Assembly (NCBI RefSeq): GCF_022760175.1
Contig: NZ_CP094326.1
Coordinates: 3,832,804-3,896,803, forward strand
Direction: 5' to 3'
Length of the DNA stretch: 64,000 nucleotides
Origin: Zhouia spongiae
GTDB lineage: Bacteria > Bacteroidota > Bacteroidia > Flavobacteriales > Flavobacteriaceae
Shown: piece by piece, positions 27,745 to 36,020 of the stretch
Layout: every line of letters starts with the position of its first letter
Position numbering within the stretch: the first letter of the stretch is position 1
Notes under the pieces: generated by a model
Told to the model about the DNA's origin: nothing
The model's input: the letters and a program-made list of their open reading frames with translations, nothing else
Database searches by the model: none
Translations under genes and position numbers: made by a program

Positions 27745-28821
27745 TTAACACTTGCTATAATGTGTCATTTTTGCTCCAAAGTCGTTTACGAACATATCGT
27801 CTAAATCATCTGCTTTAATGGCTAGTTGTGCAATATCTTCAAGAAATTCTTCTTTGTTCTCTGAATATAAATCACTGATGTGTATGCGATAGGAAAGGAA
27901 TATTTGATTGTTGGAAATCGATAATCTATGCTTTCCCATATCCGCCGTTAAAATATACTCATATACTTCGGCTAAATTTTTACGTGGCAGATCGTTTAAA
28001 GGAGAGGTGGCAAACAAATAATTATTATCGTATACAAACATCCGTATTTCAGCACTGCCCTGATGAAAATACCAACGTTCTCTGCCGGTACGTGCCAAAA
28101 CGGGATCTACATTTAACCTTTTGATTGCTTCTTCTACTTTTGAACTAAAATCGGAAATCTGATTTTCTTCAAATAGCTTTTCATCGATGTCGTTTCCACA
28201 ATTAGGGCAATAATCCGTTTTTTCTTCAATGAGGTTATTGCAACTGGTACAGGCTATGGTAAACTCACCAGATAATTCGCTTACAATTTCCAGTTCTTCG
28301 CGGAGCGTTTTCGTTGGAATGGCAAACCCCATATTGTCTGCATTGGTAAATTTGGATGTTACGATGCCCACCAGCTCGCCTTTTTCATTAATTACGGGAC
28401 CTCCGCTGTTGCCCGGATTAATGGCGGCATCGGTTTGTATAAAATTGCTACCGTCAATAATCTGTCTGGGATTAGACACTATACCTTCGGTAACGGTAAA
28501 GGGCATCCCATACGGATATCCCAACACCAGCACTTTATCTCTGGAGGCGGTTTCGTTATCGTGGTTTGTACGGATTATCCCGGCAGGTTCCGGTAAATCT
28601 TCTGCTTGTAAAAAGGCAATGTCCTTTCCTTGATTTATATACACAACCTTTGCCAAATACCTATTTTTGTCTTGCCCCTCTATACTCACTCTTAAACAAC
28701 CGGATACCACGTGATAATTGGTCACAACAACATTGTCTTGCAGGCTGTAAAAGCCTGTTCCGCTCCCATTTGCCGTATTAATCCTATAAACAGAACTTTC
28801 TATACTTTTTAATACACTCAT
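27745..28821 (-). CDS. Trypsin-like serine protease with zinc ribbon
   Basis: 358 residues, no signal peptide, so probably cytoplasmic or attached through a partner. S1C-type protease domain at 1-180 with catalytic His37 (TNYHVV), Asp67 (GKDIAF) and Ser139 (NPGNSGGP), all intact. It is followed by a zinc ribbon with Cys191, Cys194, Cys205 and Cys208 and a C-terminal domain of unknown type (about 225-350) with aspects of YbjN-like folds. There is no PDZ domain, unlike DegP. 3 nt after the 401-residue gene. Likely a regulated protease of the membrane-stress operon; substrate unknown. Confidence 0.88.
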   Translation of the reverse strand: MSVLKSIESSVYRINTANGSGTGFYSLQDNVVVTNYHVVSGCLRVSIEGQDKNRYLAKVVYINQGKDIAFLQAEDLPEPAGIIRTNHDNETASRDKVLVLGYPYGMPFTVTEGIVSNPRQIIDGSNFIQTDAAINPGNSGGPVINEKGELVGIVTSKFTNADNMGFAIPTKTLREELEIVSELSGEFTIACTSCNNLIEEKTDYCPNCGNDIDEKLFEENQISDFSSKVEEAIKRLNVDPVLARTGRERWYFHQGSAEIRMFVYDNNYLFATSPLNDLPRKNLAEVYEYILTADMGKHRLSISNNQIFLSYRIHISDLYSENKEEFLEDIAQLAIKADDLDDMFVNDFGAKMTHYSKC

Positions 28822-28824
28822 TAT

Positions 28825-30030
28825 TTAATTGGTTTTAAAATTGGCCATCATTTGCTGCATTAATGCCATAGATTGCTGCATTTGTTCTCCCATAATTTTT
28901 GATAAATCCATTCCATAATCGTCACCAAACAGGGAGTCTTCCATGATAGCCTCCATTCCTTTCAATAAAACAGGCGCTGCTTGGTTCCAATCCAGTCCAT
29001 TGGCTTGTGCCATAGCATTTGTAATGGGTTTGCTAATGCTTTCATCAACCAGATTATAGTAGAATAGGCCATAAAAGCAGGACTGTAGCAAGTTTGCAGC
29101 ATCTTCAAACCTGGCATTGGCTATCATTTCTTGTATTTCTGCATAGCTGTCTCCCCAATTTTCCCTAATATTCTCCTTTTTACCGCTGTACTTATGGGGT
29201 ATGAATGTCGCTACTTGATATAAATCCTCTGAAAATTTAGCACTTGAATAGCTTCGTAACTTTTCTAAACTCGTCTTGCCATTTAATAACCGGTTCTGAA
29301 AAGGGGTATTTCTGTCAAAAATACCATCTATGGCTTTTTCAATTACGGTGCGTAAGTAGCCTTGCGGTTCAGCATAAAACTCTATTCTTTTTAAAGTGAT
29401 GTTCAACGTGTACCAGGCATTGTTTTCGTGGCGATTTTCCATATAATGATCAAACCGCCTCATACCTTCTTCTATGATTTTTTGATAATTGGAATATGCC
29501 TCTTCCTTTATGTCGTCCGGCAAAGGTGTTATGTCTGGTTCCTGCAAATGTGCTGCACCGAACTTTTCTATAAACTCATCGTCATAACTATCTGCATAGT
29601 AGCATATTTCCCTAAGTACACCGTAAATCTTATAAGGTTCGCATAAGTTTATGGGGCAAGAGAATGAAAAGTAAACAAGATCATTCTCCAAGGCTACATT
29701 GCTAAGGTTGAGCGGATACATACGTATTTCTGCCAGCCTGCGCATCAAGGGTACTTTTTTGGCATTTTCTATGTTTAGAAACGGACATTTTATCAACAGC
29801 TCTTCTGCTGTTTGTGTAATGGTGATAACAACGGAACCGTGAGCAATTTCGTAACAATCTCCTTTTTTTTGGTGCTGTAAATGACTTCCAACATAATCTA
29901 GCAATGTGGGTAAGACTTTATCATGTTGTTTATTATTAAACAGTGCAATGGCTTCATCCCATTTTTCATCTTGCCGGGTAGCTGCTCGCTTTGCTTGTAT
30001 CGGTGGAATGTAGGTATGGTTTTGGTTCAT
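28825..30030 (-). CDS. Hypothetical cytoplasmic protein (401 aa)
   Basis: No signal peptide or helix. A helix-rich N-terminus (DEKWDEAIALFNNKQHDKVLPTLLDYV) and a middle with alternating strands (YEIAHGSVVITITQTAEELLIKCPFLNI). It ends in a Met/Gln-rich amphipathic tail (MGEQMQQSMALMQQMMANFKTN). No family recognised. Placed between the lipoprotein (5-nt gap) and the protease (3-nt gap), so it may be a partner of the protease C-terminal domain, whose strand pattern looks similar. Confidence 0.65.
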   Translation of the reverse strand: MNQNHTYIPPIQAKRAATRQDEKWDEAIALFNNKQHDKVLPTLLDYVGSHLQHQKKGDCYEIAHGSVVITITQTAEELLIKCPFLNIENAKKVPLMRRLAEIRMYPLNLSNVALENDLVYFSFSCPINLCEPYKIYGVLREICYYADSYDDEFIEKFGAAHLQEPDITPLPDDIKEEAYSNYQKIIEEGMRRFDHYMENRHENNAWYTLNITLKRIEFYAEPQGYLRTVIEKAIDGIFDRNTPFQNRLLNGKTSLEKLRSYSSAKFSEDLYQVATFIPHKYSGKKENIRENWGDSYAEIQEMIANARFEDAANLLQSCFYGLFYYNLVDESISKPITNAMAQANGLDWNQAAPVLLKGMEAIMEDSLFGDDYGMDLSKIMGEQMQQSMALMQQMMANFKTN

Positions 30031-30035
30031 CGTTT

Positions 30036-30608
30036 TTAATAATTCATTTTTATAAGCTCTCCATTTAACCGGTAATAAAATGAAAAGCTGGTTCCGCCGT
30101 TTTCAGGTTCCAGATTAACCACATATTCTGTTTTTGACTTATCACCGTTTTTCGGGAATTTTACAAAAGCCATTTCTAACATTGGTTTTTTGATGTCTTT
30201 TTCGGCTGTCAACTGTTTTTTCGATTTTTCTACCAACCCGCCTAATTGAGCAAGGTTAATTTGATCGTTTAACTGGAACATAAAATCGGCAGCTTTTGTA
30301 CCTTCAGGAACTTCTATGGTAATATCTGAATTAAGGTTCCAGGAACCGTTTACCAAATTCCATTGTCCCATTTTTAAAGATTCCGGTGCTTCTGTAACCG
30401 TCAGGGAAATCGTATTCCCAATAGATTTATTGTATATAATCGTCATGTTGGTGAAATATGCATCGTTGCCAAATTTGTTTTTTATTTCTTTCTCTATGGA
30501 GGCAAACCCCTCTGCCGTGGCGGGCTGTTTACTTGATCCACCACCTCCACACGATAGTAGCATTAGCGTTGATACTGTGATTACTGCCAAAAGTTTAATT
30601 GTCCTCAT
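30036..30608 (-). CDS. Lipoprotein, unknown function
   Basis: 190 residues. Lipobox LLSC with Cys20 and a Gly-rich stretch after it (CGGGGSS), typical of Bacteroidota surface-directed or periplasmic lipoproteins. The mature part is a mixed alpha/beta domain with ADFMFQLNDQINLAQLGGLVEKSKKQL. No family recognised. Second gene of the operon that runs from 30851 to 24370. Confidence 0.7.
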   Translation of the reverse strand: MRTIKLLAVITVSTLMLLSCGGGGSSKQPATAEGFASIEKEIKNKFGNDAYFTNMTIIYNKSIGNTISLTVTEAPESLKMGQWNLVNGSWNLNSDITIEVPEGTKAADFMFQLNDQINLAQLGGLVEKSKKQLTAEKDIKKPMLEMAFVKFPKNGDKSKTEYVVNLEPENGGTSFSFYYRLNGELIKMNY

Positions 30609-30641
30609 TTTTAAAAAATTTTATTGGGTTGATATTATACT

Positions 30642-30851
30642 TTACTCTTCATTCCTTCCAAAAAGGAAAAACAATGCACCCCCTCCGAGTATTAAGAGGA
30701 TCCTGATACTCCATCCCATTGTACTTCCCCAGGCATCTACCCAGGCAAGTAGCCGGATGTTGTAGTTGAAAATCGATAGAACAATAGAGATGATGCCCAT
30801 TGCTGCAAGCAATACCCCGGCGTTTCCTAATTTAGATTTAATATTTTCCAT
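30642..30851 (-). CDS. Small two-helix membrane protein
   Basis: 69 residues from the ATG at 30851; I prefer this start to one 63 nt upstream because the upstream part would overlap the conserved promoter region. Two helices (about 10-28 and 45-64) around a short WVDAWGST loop, and an RNEE end. Fits small DUF3185-like membrane proteins. First gene after promoter segment P1. Confidence 0.6.
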   Translation of the reverse strand: MENIKSKLGNAGVLLAAMGIISIVLSIFNYNIRLLAWVDAWGSTMGWSIRILLILGGGALFFLFGRNEE

Positions 30852-30903
30852 ATGTTTATGTAATTGATTGTTTTCAACAAAACTATATGGAGTCATGAAA
30901 TGA

Positions 30904-30967
30904 AGAAATAGCAAACCTATTTCTGACAGATTAGAATGAATATACGTGCTATTTAAAAAAATATCCG
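30904..30967 (-). promoter_or_regulatory. Twin promoter segment P1
   Basis: 64 bp that match segment P2 (35941-36004) at 58 positions. Read toward the gene it holds TAGGTTTG, an exact TAnnTTTG -7 box (30919-30912), embedded in the inverted repeat AAATAG-5 nt-CTATTT (30906-30922). The predicted start is about 50 nt before the first ATG of the operon. An operator over the -7 box would suit a repressor or a bound regulator. Confidence 0.55.
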
Positions 30968-31018
30968 TTTCAATATTATTTTAGTATTCGCATAATTGTT
31001 TTATATAGGATTTCAAAT

Positions 31019-31257
31019 TTATCTGAATTCCAGGATGTTGATTCCTATGCTATAATTGGCATCTTCCTTTAATTTTATTTTCAGTATTATTGTTTGAAGT
31101 GTTGCAGGTATAACTGTAGGTTTCAGAATATAGCTTTTACAGAACCTCGTTAATAAACATTTTCACCTTATAGGTTACTTCATCAGAATTATTGGTAGTT
31201 ACAATTTTGTTTTCAGTATAGGTTATTGCAGATTCTGATCCATTACTGGTGACAAAA
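31019..31257 (-). pseudogene. Degraded 3' end of an unknown gene
   Basis: This 346-nt space (30915-31260) carries two coding-like stretches on the minus strand in different frames: one ending VTYKVKMFINEVL and a second reading SYILKPTVIPATLQTIILK onward to a stop at 31019. They join if one frameshift is allowed near 31135. There is no start codon. Probably the tail of a decayed secreted protein. Weakly supported. Confidence 0.3.
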
Positions 31258-31260
31258 GAA

Positions 31261-32265
31261 TTATTTGTGTGCTGTTTTTTTAGAATCAACCAACACTATA
31301 CTTTTCAAATCATAGCTGAATTGGTCTGTTTTCGTATAAGCCGATACAGTATTATCTCGAATATTTAAGGTCTTAACTTTATAACTGACCGTGATTGTTT
31401 GTTCCTGAGTGTTTGTCTCCATCAAAATTTCATCGAACGTGCTTTGTATTGTTGCCGTATTGGGTATCGTAGGACAGCGTTTAAGCATGCTTAACGCTAT
31501 ACTATCTTTTGAAAACCATTGGTTTAGAAAGCCTAAATGTTTGTCAGAACATTGGCAGCCCAAATCTAAATAAGAGAGCAATTTACATTTCAAATTACTT
31601 CTATTTTCATCAGGCCTTCCTCCCTCCCATTCGCATTCGTTTCCTACAAATGTAGCGACATATCCCAAAGCGGCTCTTTCGGGTTCAATGATGCTTTTTT
31701 GAAAGTCTTTATCAAGTACAATGGTGTTTATATCTACTTTTAATTCTTCATCATATAACGTTTCTTGCCATAAAACTTTTACGTTTTTATCGTCAAGTTC
31801 AGCAGTTTTTGTTGATGATATTAAAAACTCTTTAAAATCTAAATACTCAGGGTCACCAGCAGGCCTGATGCTGTCTATTTTCCAGTTTATGATAATTTCC
31901 TGTTCCTTAAAATACTTTCCTTCCCATTCATCTTCACTAATTAACACAATAGTATCATTATTCTTTTTTATTGTAAAGAGTACCTGATCATAATCATAAT
32001 TGTTGAAATCTACATAGGTAACGGTATCGGTATAAACTTTTCCGGGATACAATGTTTCATCGGGTCTTAGACGGCTTTTAAAACTATCTGGAAGCGTATT
32101 TTCTTCTTGCTCTTGAGAATTCATTGTCTCTTCGTCTTTTTGGACTGCTTTAACCGTTGTGTTGATTTCTTTTTTTACGGGCTTTTCAGGTTTACCTTTA
32201 CAGGAAATTAAACAAAGACCTAGCAAGAGGACGAGTAGTAAAAGTGTAGTGGTGTTATTTTTCAT
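31261..32265 (-). CDS. Lipoprotein, unknown function (334 aa)
   Basis: Lipobox LISC with Cys22, then a Lys/Glu-rich linker. The mature domain contains four to five further Cys (VGNECEWEGG; LKCKLLSYLDLGCQCSDKHLGFL; KRCPTIP), suggesting disulfides. No family recognised. Last intact gene of the operon that starts at P2; separated from the next gene by a broken reading frame (32301-32567). Confidence 0.65.
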   Translation of the reverse strand: MKNNTTTLLLLVLLLGLCLISCKGKPEKPVKKEINTTVKAVQKDEETMNSQEQEENTLPDSFKSRLRPDETLYPGKVYTDTVTYVDFNNYDYDQVLFTIKKNNDTIVLISEDEWEGKYFKEQEIIINWKIDSIRPAGDPEYLDFKEFLISSTKTAELDDKNVKVLWQETLYDEELKVDINTIVLDKDFQKSIIEPERAALGYVATFVGNECEWEGGRPDENRSNLKCKLLSYLDLGCQCSDKHLGFLNQWFSKDSIALSMLKRCPTIPNTATIQSTFDEILMETNTQEQTITVSYKVKTLNIRDNTVSAYTKTDQFSYDLKSIVLVDSKKTAHK

Positions 32266-32300
32266 ACTTTTTGGGAATAAATTATTGCTGCGCTATTGAT

Positions 32301-32567
32301 TTAGTGCAGCTCTACCTCCCAATCTTCATAAAGTGCTCTGCTTTAAAATTGGGGGCGCAATACGAACGGATTTGATCTACTGCACGTTTTTCGGCATGTT
32401 TGGTATTGAGTACTTCTCCGTTTTCATCGAGTTCAATAACATTGGTAAAAGGCAATGGCTTGTTCTATACCACTGAGATCTTCACCGTCTGTTTTTATTT
32501 TAACTGGTAGTGCGTACACTTGCCATAAAACTGTTAATGCACCGCCAAATGATTCGCTCAGTTCCAT
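32301..32567 (-). pseudogene. Frameshifted small gene
   Basis: Minus strand, start ATG at 32567. The frame reads MELSESFGGALTVLWQVYAL up to SGIE, then shifts near 32455 into a frame reading PFTNVIELDENGEVLNTKHA...RSYCAPNF, and shifts again near 32330 to finish YEDWEVELH with a stop at 32301. If repaired it would encode about 88 residues. It fills the 306-nt gap between two genes of the same operon. Family not recognised. Two separate shifts make a sequencing error unlikely. Confidence 0.55.
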
Positions 32568-32571
32568 GTGT

Positions 32572-33897
32572 TTATTTATAAGTTTTTCCATCAAATTTTA
32601 ACACCGATGCTTTATTGGTAACAGTGTCTTTACTGTCACAATCGCCGTTTTCATCTTTAAATTCAATGGTTTCTGTAATTGTATGCGCTACTAAAATATC
32701 ATAATAGCCATTGTTTTTTTCCTGAAACATACTGAGTGCTTTTTCTTCGTTAAGAAATTCACCAATACAGTCGCCATCATATTGACCGGAAAACTCATTT
32801 ATGGTATAATTATCCAATACTTTCTTTAACGAATCCCCAGATTTTACAAATAAAGAGATCGTTTCTCTTTGATAAGGATTTGCACGTGATAATCCTATGA
32901 ATGTCGTTTTAACAGCAAAGGCAGTGGTACTATCGGTAACCGGGTAAAATTCTTTATTAATTTCAATGCTTCTCAGTTCTATGGCATCGGATACCCAACC
33001 ACTGGTTTGATAGCTTTCATAAAATTTTGTGTTTATCGTTTTTGTGGCATTATCAACCAAAAAGATATGGCTGTTCAACTCAAAAAATCCCTCTCCTTCG
33101 TCTTCAATTTCGGGAATTAGCAAAACGATGTTTTCAGGGTTGTCAAAAAATGTCTGGGTGGTCACTAATTCTTCTTTGATGTTTAGCCGATTGATGTCTG
33201 TTTGGTGTTCTAATACATACTCTACAAAAGAACTGTTCGAAGATTCTGTAGCTACAATATTGCCCGTTACCGTATCAATTCGAAACGTCCACAACACTTG
33301 TCTTGTATCATTTTCGTACTTAAAGGTATTTATTTTCAATATAAAATCATGGGTTATTTTTGATTCTATTTTACCATACCCTTCGGCTATTTCATCATAA
33401 GCAATCACTCTTTGATCTAAAATTTTTCCATTTAAGTCGTAGTTAATTAGTATTGTCTCCATTTCATGTTCACCTTTTAGAACGGTTACAACGAGGGCAT
33501 GAAAATTTTTAAAATCCTCAATTTTATAGGATGCAACAACCTTGTAGTTATGTCCTTCTTTATAAAAATCAGGATATATGTTTTCTAGTTGTAACGCTTC
33601 CACTTCTTGTTTGCTTAAGAATTTGTCATCCTTAAAAGTGTCGAAGTTGGTGGTATCTGTCAGCGGTAAGGTTTTGGTTTTTACATTTTCGAGTATGCTC
33701 TTAAAAACAGAAGGGTCTACATTAATCACTTTTTTTATCGGTTCAGTAATTGTCGCTGCGGCTTCAACTGCTTCCTCTTCATTTACATCAGAAATTTCCA
33801 AAGCTCCATTTGTATTTGTTTTATGAGTTTTTTCTTTATCATTCCGGACACAAGAGAAAAGTGTAACGGACAGTAAAATATATAGTAGTATTCTCAT
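32572..33897 (-). CDS. Lipoprotein, unknown function, paralogue of the gene at 33903
   Basis: 441 residues; lipobox FSC with Cys16. The mature protein is beta-rich with two halves. It ends in NKASVLKFDGKTYK, nearly the same as the neighbour, and shares the order of motifs with it (VVTVLKGEHEMETILINYDLNGKI; GWVSDAIELRSIEI; FSGQYDGDCIGEFLNEEKALSM). Tandem duplication followed by divergence. No family recognised; likely on the cell surface or in the periplasm. Confidence 0.7.
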   Translation of the reverse strand: MRILLYILLSVTLFSCVRNDKEKTHKTNTNGALEISDVNEEEAVEAAATITEPIKKVINVDPSVFKSILENVKTKTLPLTDTTNFDTFKDDKFLSKQEVEALQLENIYPDFYKEGHNYKVVASYKIEDFKNFHALVVTVLKGEHEMETILINYDLNGKILDQRVIAYDEIAEGYGKIESKITHDFILKINTFKYENDTRQVLWTFRIDTVTGNIVATESSNSSFVEYVLEHQTDINRLNIKEELVTTQTFFDNPENIVLLIPEIEDEGEGFFELNSHIFLVDNATKTINTKFYESYQTSGWVSDAIELRSIEINKEFYPVTDSTTAFAVKTTFIGLSRANPYQRETISLFVKSGDSLKKVLDNYTINEFSGQYDGDCIGEFLNEEKALSMFQEKNNGYYDILVAHTITETIEFKDENGDCDSKDTVTNKASVLKFDGKTYK

Positions 33898-33902
33898 TGT
33901 AT

Positions 33903-35192
33903 TTATCTATAGGTTTTGCCGTCAAATTTTAACACGGATGTTTTATTGGTAAACGTTTCTTTGGTATCGCAATTACCTAGTTCGTCTTTAACATTGATAG
34001 ATTTAGTCAATTTATTTTTTATAATAATATCAAAGTATCCGTTGGTTTTTTCTTCGGAAATACTCAATGTTTTTTCTTCACTTAGAAACTCACCATCACA
34101 GTCACCGCTCCATTCGCCTCCATACTCCATTATTTCGAAATTGTTTAGTATTTTTTTTAAGTTATTCCCTGATTTCACAAATAGTGATAGTGCTTCATTT
34201 TCATAAGGATTCACTTGTGAACTACCTATAAACCTGATTCTAATGCCAAAGGCTCTAACATCTTCCGAGTGATCGTATGGAGCGGTGTCAATAGTTATTT
34301 CTCTTAAATGTATTGCGTCAGAAATCCAACCGTTTGTTTCGTGACTTTCAAAGTATTGATGGGTAATTTCTTTGGAGGCTGTATTTACCAGTGCAATATG
34401 CGTGTTAAACTCAAGATACCCCTCTTCTTCGCTTCCTACAGCTATTTCCGGAATTACTACAACCGCTTCATTGGGGCTATTAGGTAGTATTTTAAAGGCT
34501 TGTAACGTTGGAATTAGTTTCGATTCATCTAAATTTAGTTCTTTTATAACCAATTCGTAACAGATATCTCTAATACCCAAAACTCTAAAATTTCCGTCAG
34601 ATTCAATTTTAACTACGCTATAAACAGGTCCATCTTCATCATCTTCACTTACCGTATATTGATAGTCAATTGTAATTTTATTTGATTCTATTCTTGATTT
34701 TGTTCGAGCCCAGCTTTCAACTGTCTCATCATAAGCTATCATTTCAGAAGCAATGACATTGCCTTCTAAATCGTAGTTAATGAGTTTGGACTCCATTACC
34801 TCATCGCCTGATAATACCGTTACTACAACGGTATAAAAATCGTCAGATAAATTTAACCGGTAGGCAGAAACTGCCCGATGCTTGTCGTTTTCTTTATCCC
34901 AGTTTTTGTAGATTTTAGGGAGCTGAAATGCTTCTGCATTTATTGTTTTGTAATCGCTTTCATCAATAAAGATATCAAAAGAAGTACTATCAATTAAAGG
35001 CACTTTTTTCGTTTTTAGTTTTTGTAATTCTTCTTTAAACGTTGTTCCATTATTTATTTGCTCTGTTACTTCTTTAGCCACATTCTCTGCTGCCGAAATA
35101 ATTTCTACAGCTCCTTTTGAGGGCGTTTTTTCTTTGGTGTTTTGTGCACAAGAACAAAAAATGAGTACTATTAATAGGTAGGTCTGTTTCAT
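33903..35192 (-). CDS. Lipoprotein, unknown function, paralogue of the gene at 32572
   Basis: 429 residues; lipobox-like FCSC with Cys15. Shares with its downstream neighbour VVTVLSGDEVMESKLINYDLEGN, GWISDAIHLREITI, GGEWSGDCDGEFLSEEKTLSI and the end NKTSVLKFDGKTYR. Its ATG overlaps the stop of the 35189 gene by 4 nt. The repeated GDC-GEFL-EEK element is the best-conserved part and may be the functional core. Function unknown. Confidence 0.7.
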   Translation of the reverse strand: MKQTYLLIVLIFCSCAQNTKEKTPSKGAVEIISAAENVAKEVTEQINNGTTFKEELQKLKTKKVPLIDSTSFDIFIDESDYKTINAEAFQLPKIYKNWDKENDKHRAVSAYRLNLSDDFYTVVVTVLSGDEVMESKLINYDLEGNVIASEMIAYDETVESWARTKSRIESNKITIDYQYTVSEDDEDGPVYSVVKIESDGNFRVLGIRDICYELVIKELNLDESKLIPTLQAFKILPNSPNEAVVVIPEIAVGSEEEGYLEFNTHIALVNTASKEITHQYFESHETNGWISDAIHLREITIDTAPYDHSEDVRAFGIRIRFIGSSQVNPYENEALSLFVKSGNNLKKILNNFEIMEYGGEWSGDCDGEFLSEEKTLSISEEKTNGYFDIIIKNKLTKSINVKDELGNCDTKETFTNKTSVLKFDGKTYR

Positions 35193-35803
35193 TTTAAATC
35201 TATTTTTTTTTGCAAGGCAACGGTATCTGTTTTTACAACATAACCATTCTCATAATATTCCAATAATCCATAATGTTGTGTAGTGCCTTTTTTATTTGGA
35301 CGAATATTGAAAGTGGCTAATTTTTCATTGTGGTACATGCCCAAATCTTCGACTGAAAAACCGCTCAAATCTTCTTCATGGTCTATAAAATAGGCGGTGC
35401 CGTAATCTTGAAATACGGATAGCCTGGAACTTTTGGAATAGCTATAAAAAGCTAAAACCGCATAAGGGGCTTCATGGGTATTTGCGGTATATACTTTTTG
35501 ATTGTTTATCAAATTCTTGTCTATCATTTCAATCACTCTACTTTTGATGATGGCATGCAAGGAATCGCGGTCTTTAATTTCATTTTTTACCAAGTATAAA
35601 TTCGGATATACGTTGGATTGAATAAACTCCATTTTCACAAAGAATAGCTGGTACATGGTAACACTAATGATTGTGGCGGACAGTATTGATAATGCTCCAA
35701 TAGCTCTTACTTTTTTAGCCACAATCCATTTTAAAACTTTGTAGAGCAGGAATATGCCTGTACCAAGGAGTAATAGTAAGAAAATAACGATAAGTATTTC
35801 CAT
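35189..35803 (-). CDS. Membrane-anchored hypothetical protein (204 aa)
   Basis: Two N-terminal helices (about 3-24 and 36-55) followed by an extracytoplasmic domain of about 150 residues with YAVLAFYSYSKSSRLSVFQDYGTAYFI. No known family. Starts 11 nt after the stop of the 27-residue frame at 35815 and overlaps the next lipoprotein gene by 4 nt, so it leads the lipoprotein operon. Confidence 0.65.
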   Translation of the reverse strand: MEILIVIFLLLLLGTGIFLLYKVLKWIVAKKVRAIGALSILSATIISVTMYQLFFVKMEFIQSNVYPNLYLVKNEIKDRDSLHAIIKSRVIEMIDKNLINNQKVYTANTHEAPYAVLAFYSYSKSSRLSVFQDYGTAYFIDHEEDLSGFSVEDLGMYHNEKLATFNIRPNKKGTTQHYGLLEYYENGYVVKTDTVALQKKIDLK

Positions 35804-35814
35804 TTTTCAGCCAT

Positions 35815-35898
35815 TTACATAACATCAATTTTCTTTTCTAAAACACAACGGATTGCGCCAACGGTTGCGGCTATTGTAAGATTCATTCTTGAGTACAT
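35815..35898 (-). pseudogene. 27-residue reading frame, remnant of a small membrane protein
   Basis: ATG at 35898, TAA at 35817-35815, product MYSRMNLTIAATVGAIRCVL ending EKKIDVM. It resembles the last 27 residues of the 113-residue membrane protein at 23765. Lying between promoter segment P2 and the next gene, it could be a decayed first gene or a translated leader. Confidence 0.4.
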
Positions 35899-35940
35899 TT
35901 TAATTTAGTACCACTAAAAATACATCACAATATCAGTTTT

Positions 35941-36004
35941 AGAAATAGCGAACCTATTTATGACAGATTAGAATGAATATGTGTGCCGTTTAAAAAAATA
36001 TCCG
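35941..36004 (-). promoter_or_regulatory. Twin promoter segment P2
   Basis: 64 bp matching P1 (30904-30967) at 58 positions, including the AAATAG-5 nt-CTATTT inverted repeat (35943-35959) with a -7-like TAGGTTCG. Similarity stops sharply at both ends. It lies upstream of the lipoprotein operon and 17 nt from the end of the LytTR regulator gene. Confidence 0.55.
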
Positions 36005-36020
36005 CTAAAGTAAAAATTGC

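Noticed and set aside
22678-36004. Anti-phage defence island
   Set aside because: The stretch is rich in unknown genes, but I see no nuclease, helicase, NTPase, reverse transcriptase or TIR domain; the proteins are mostly lipoproteins and membrane proteins.
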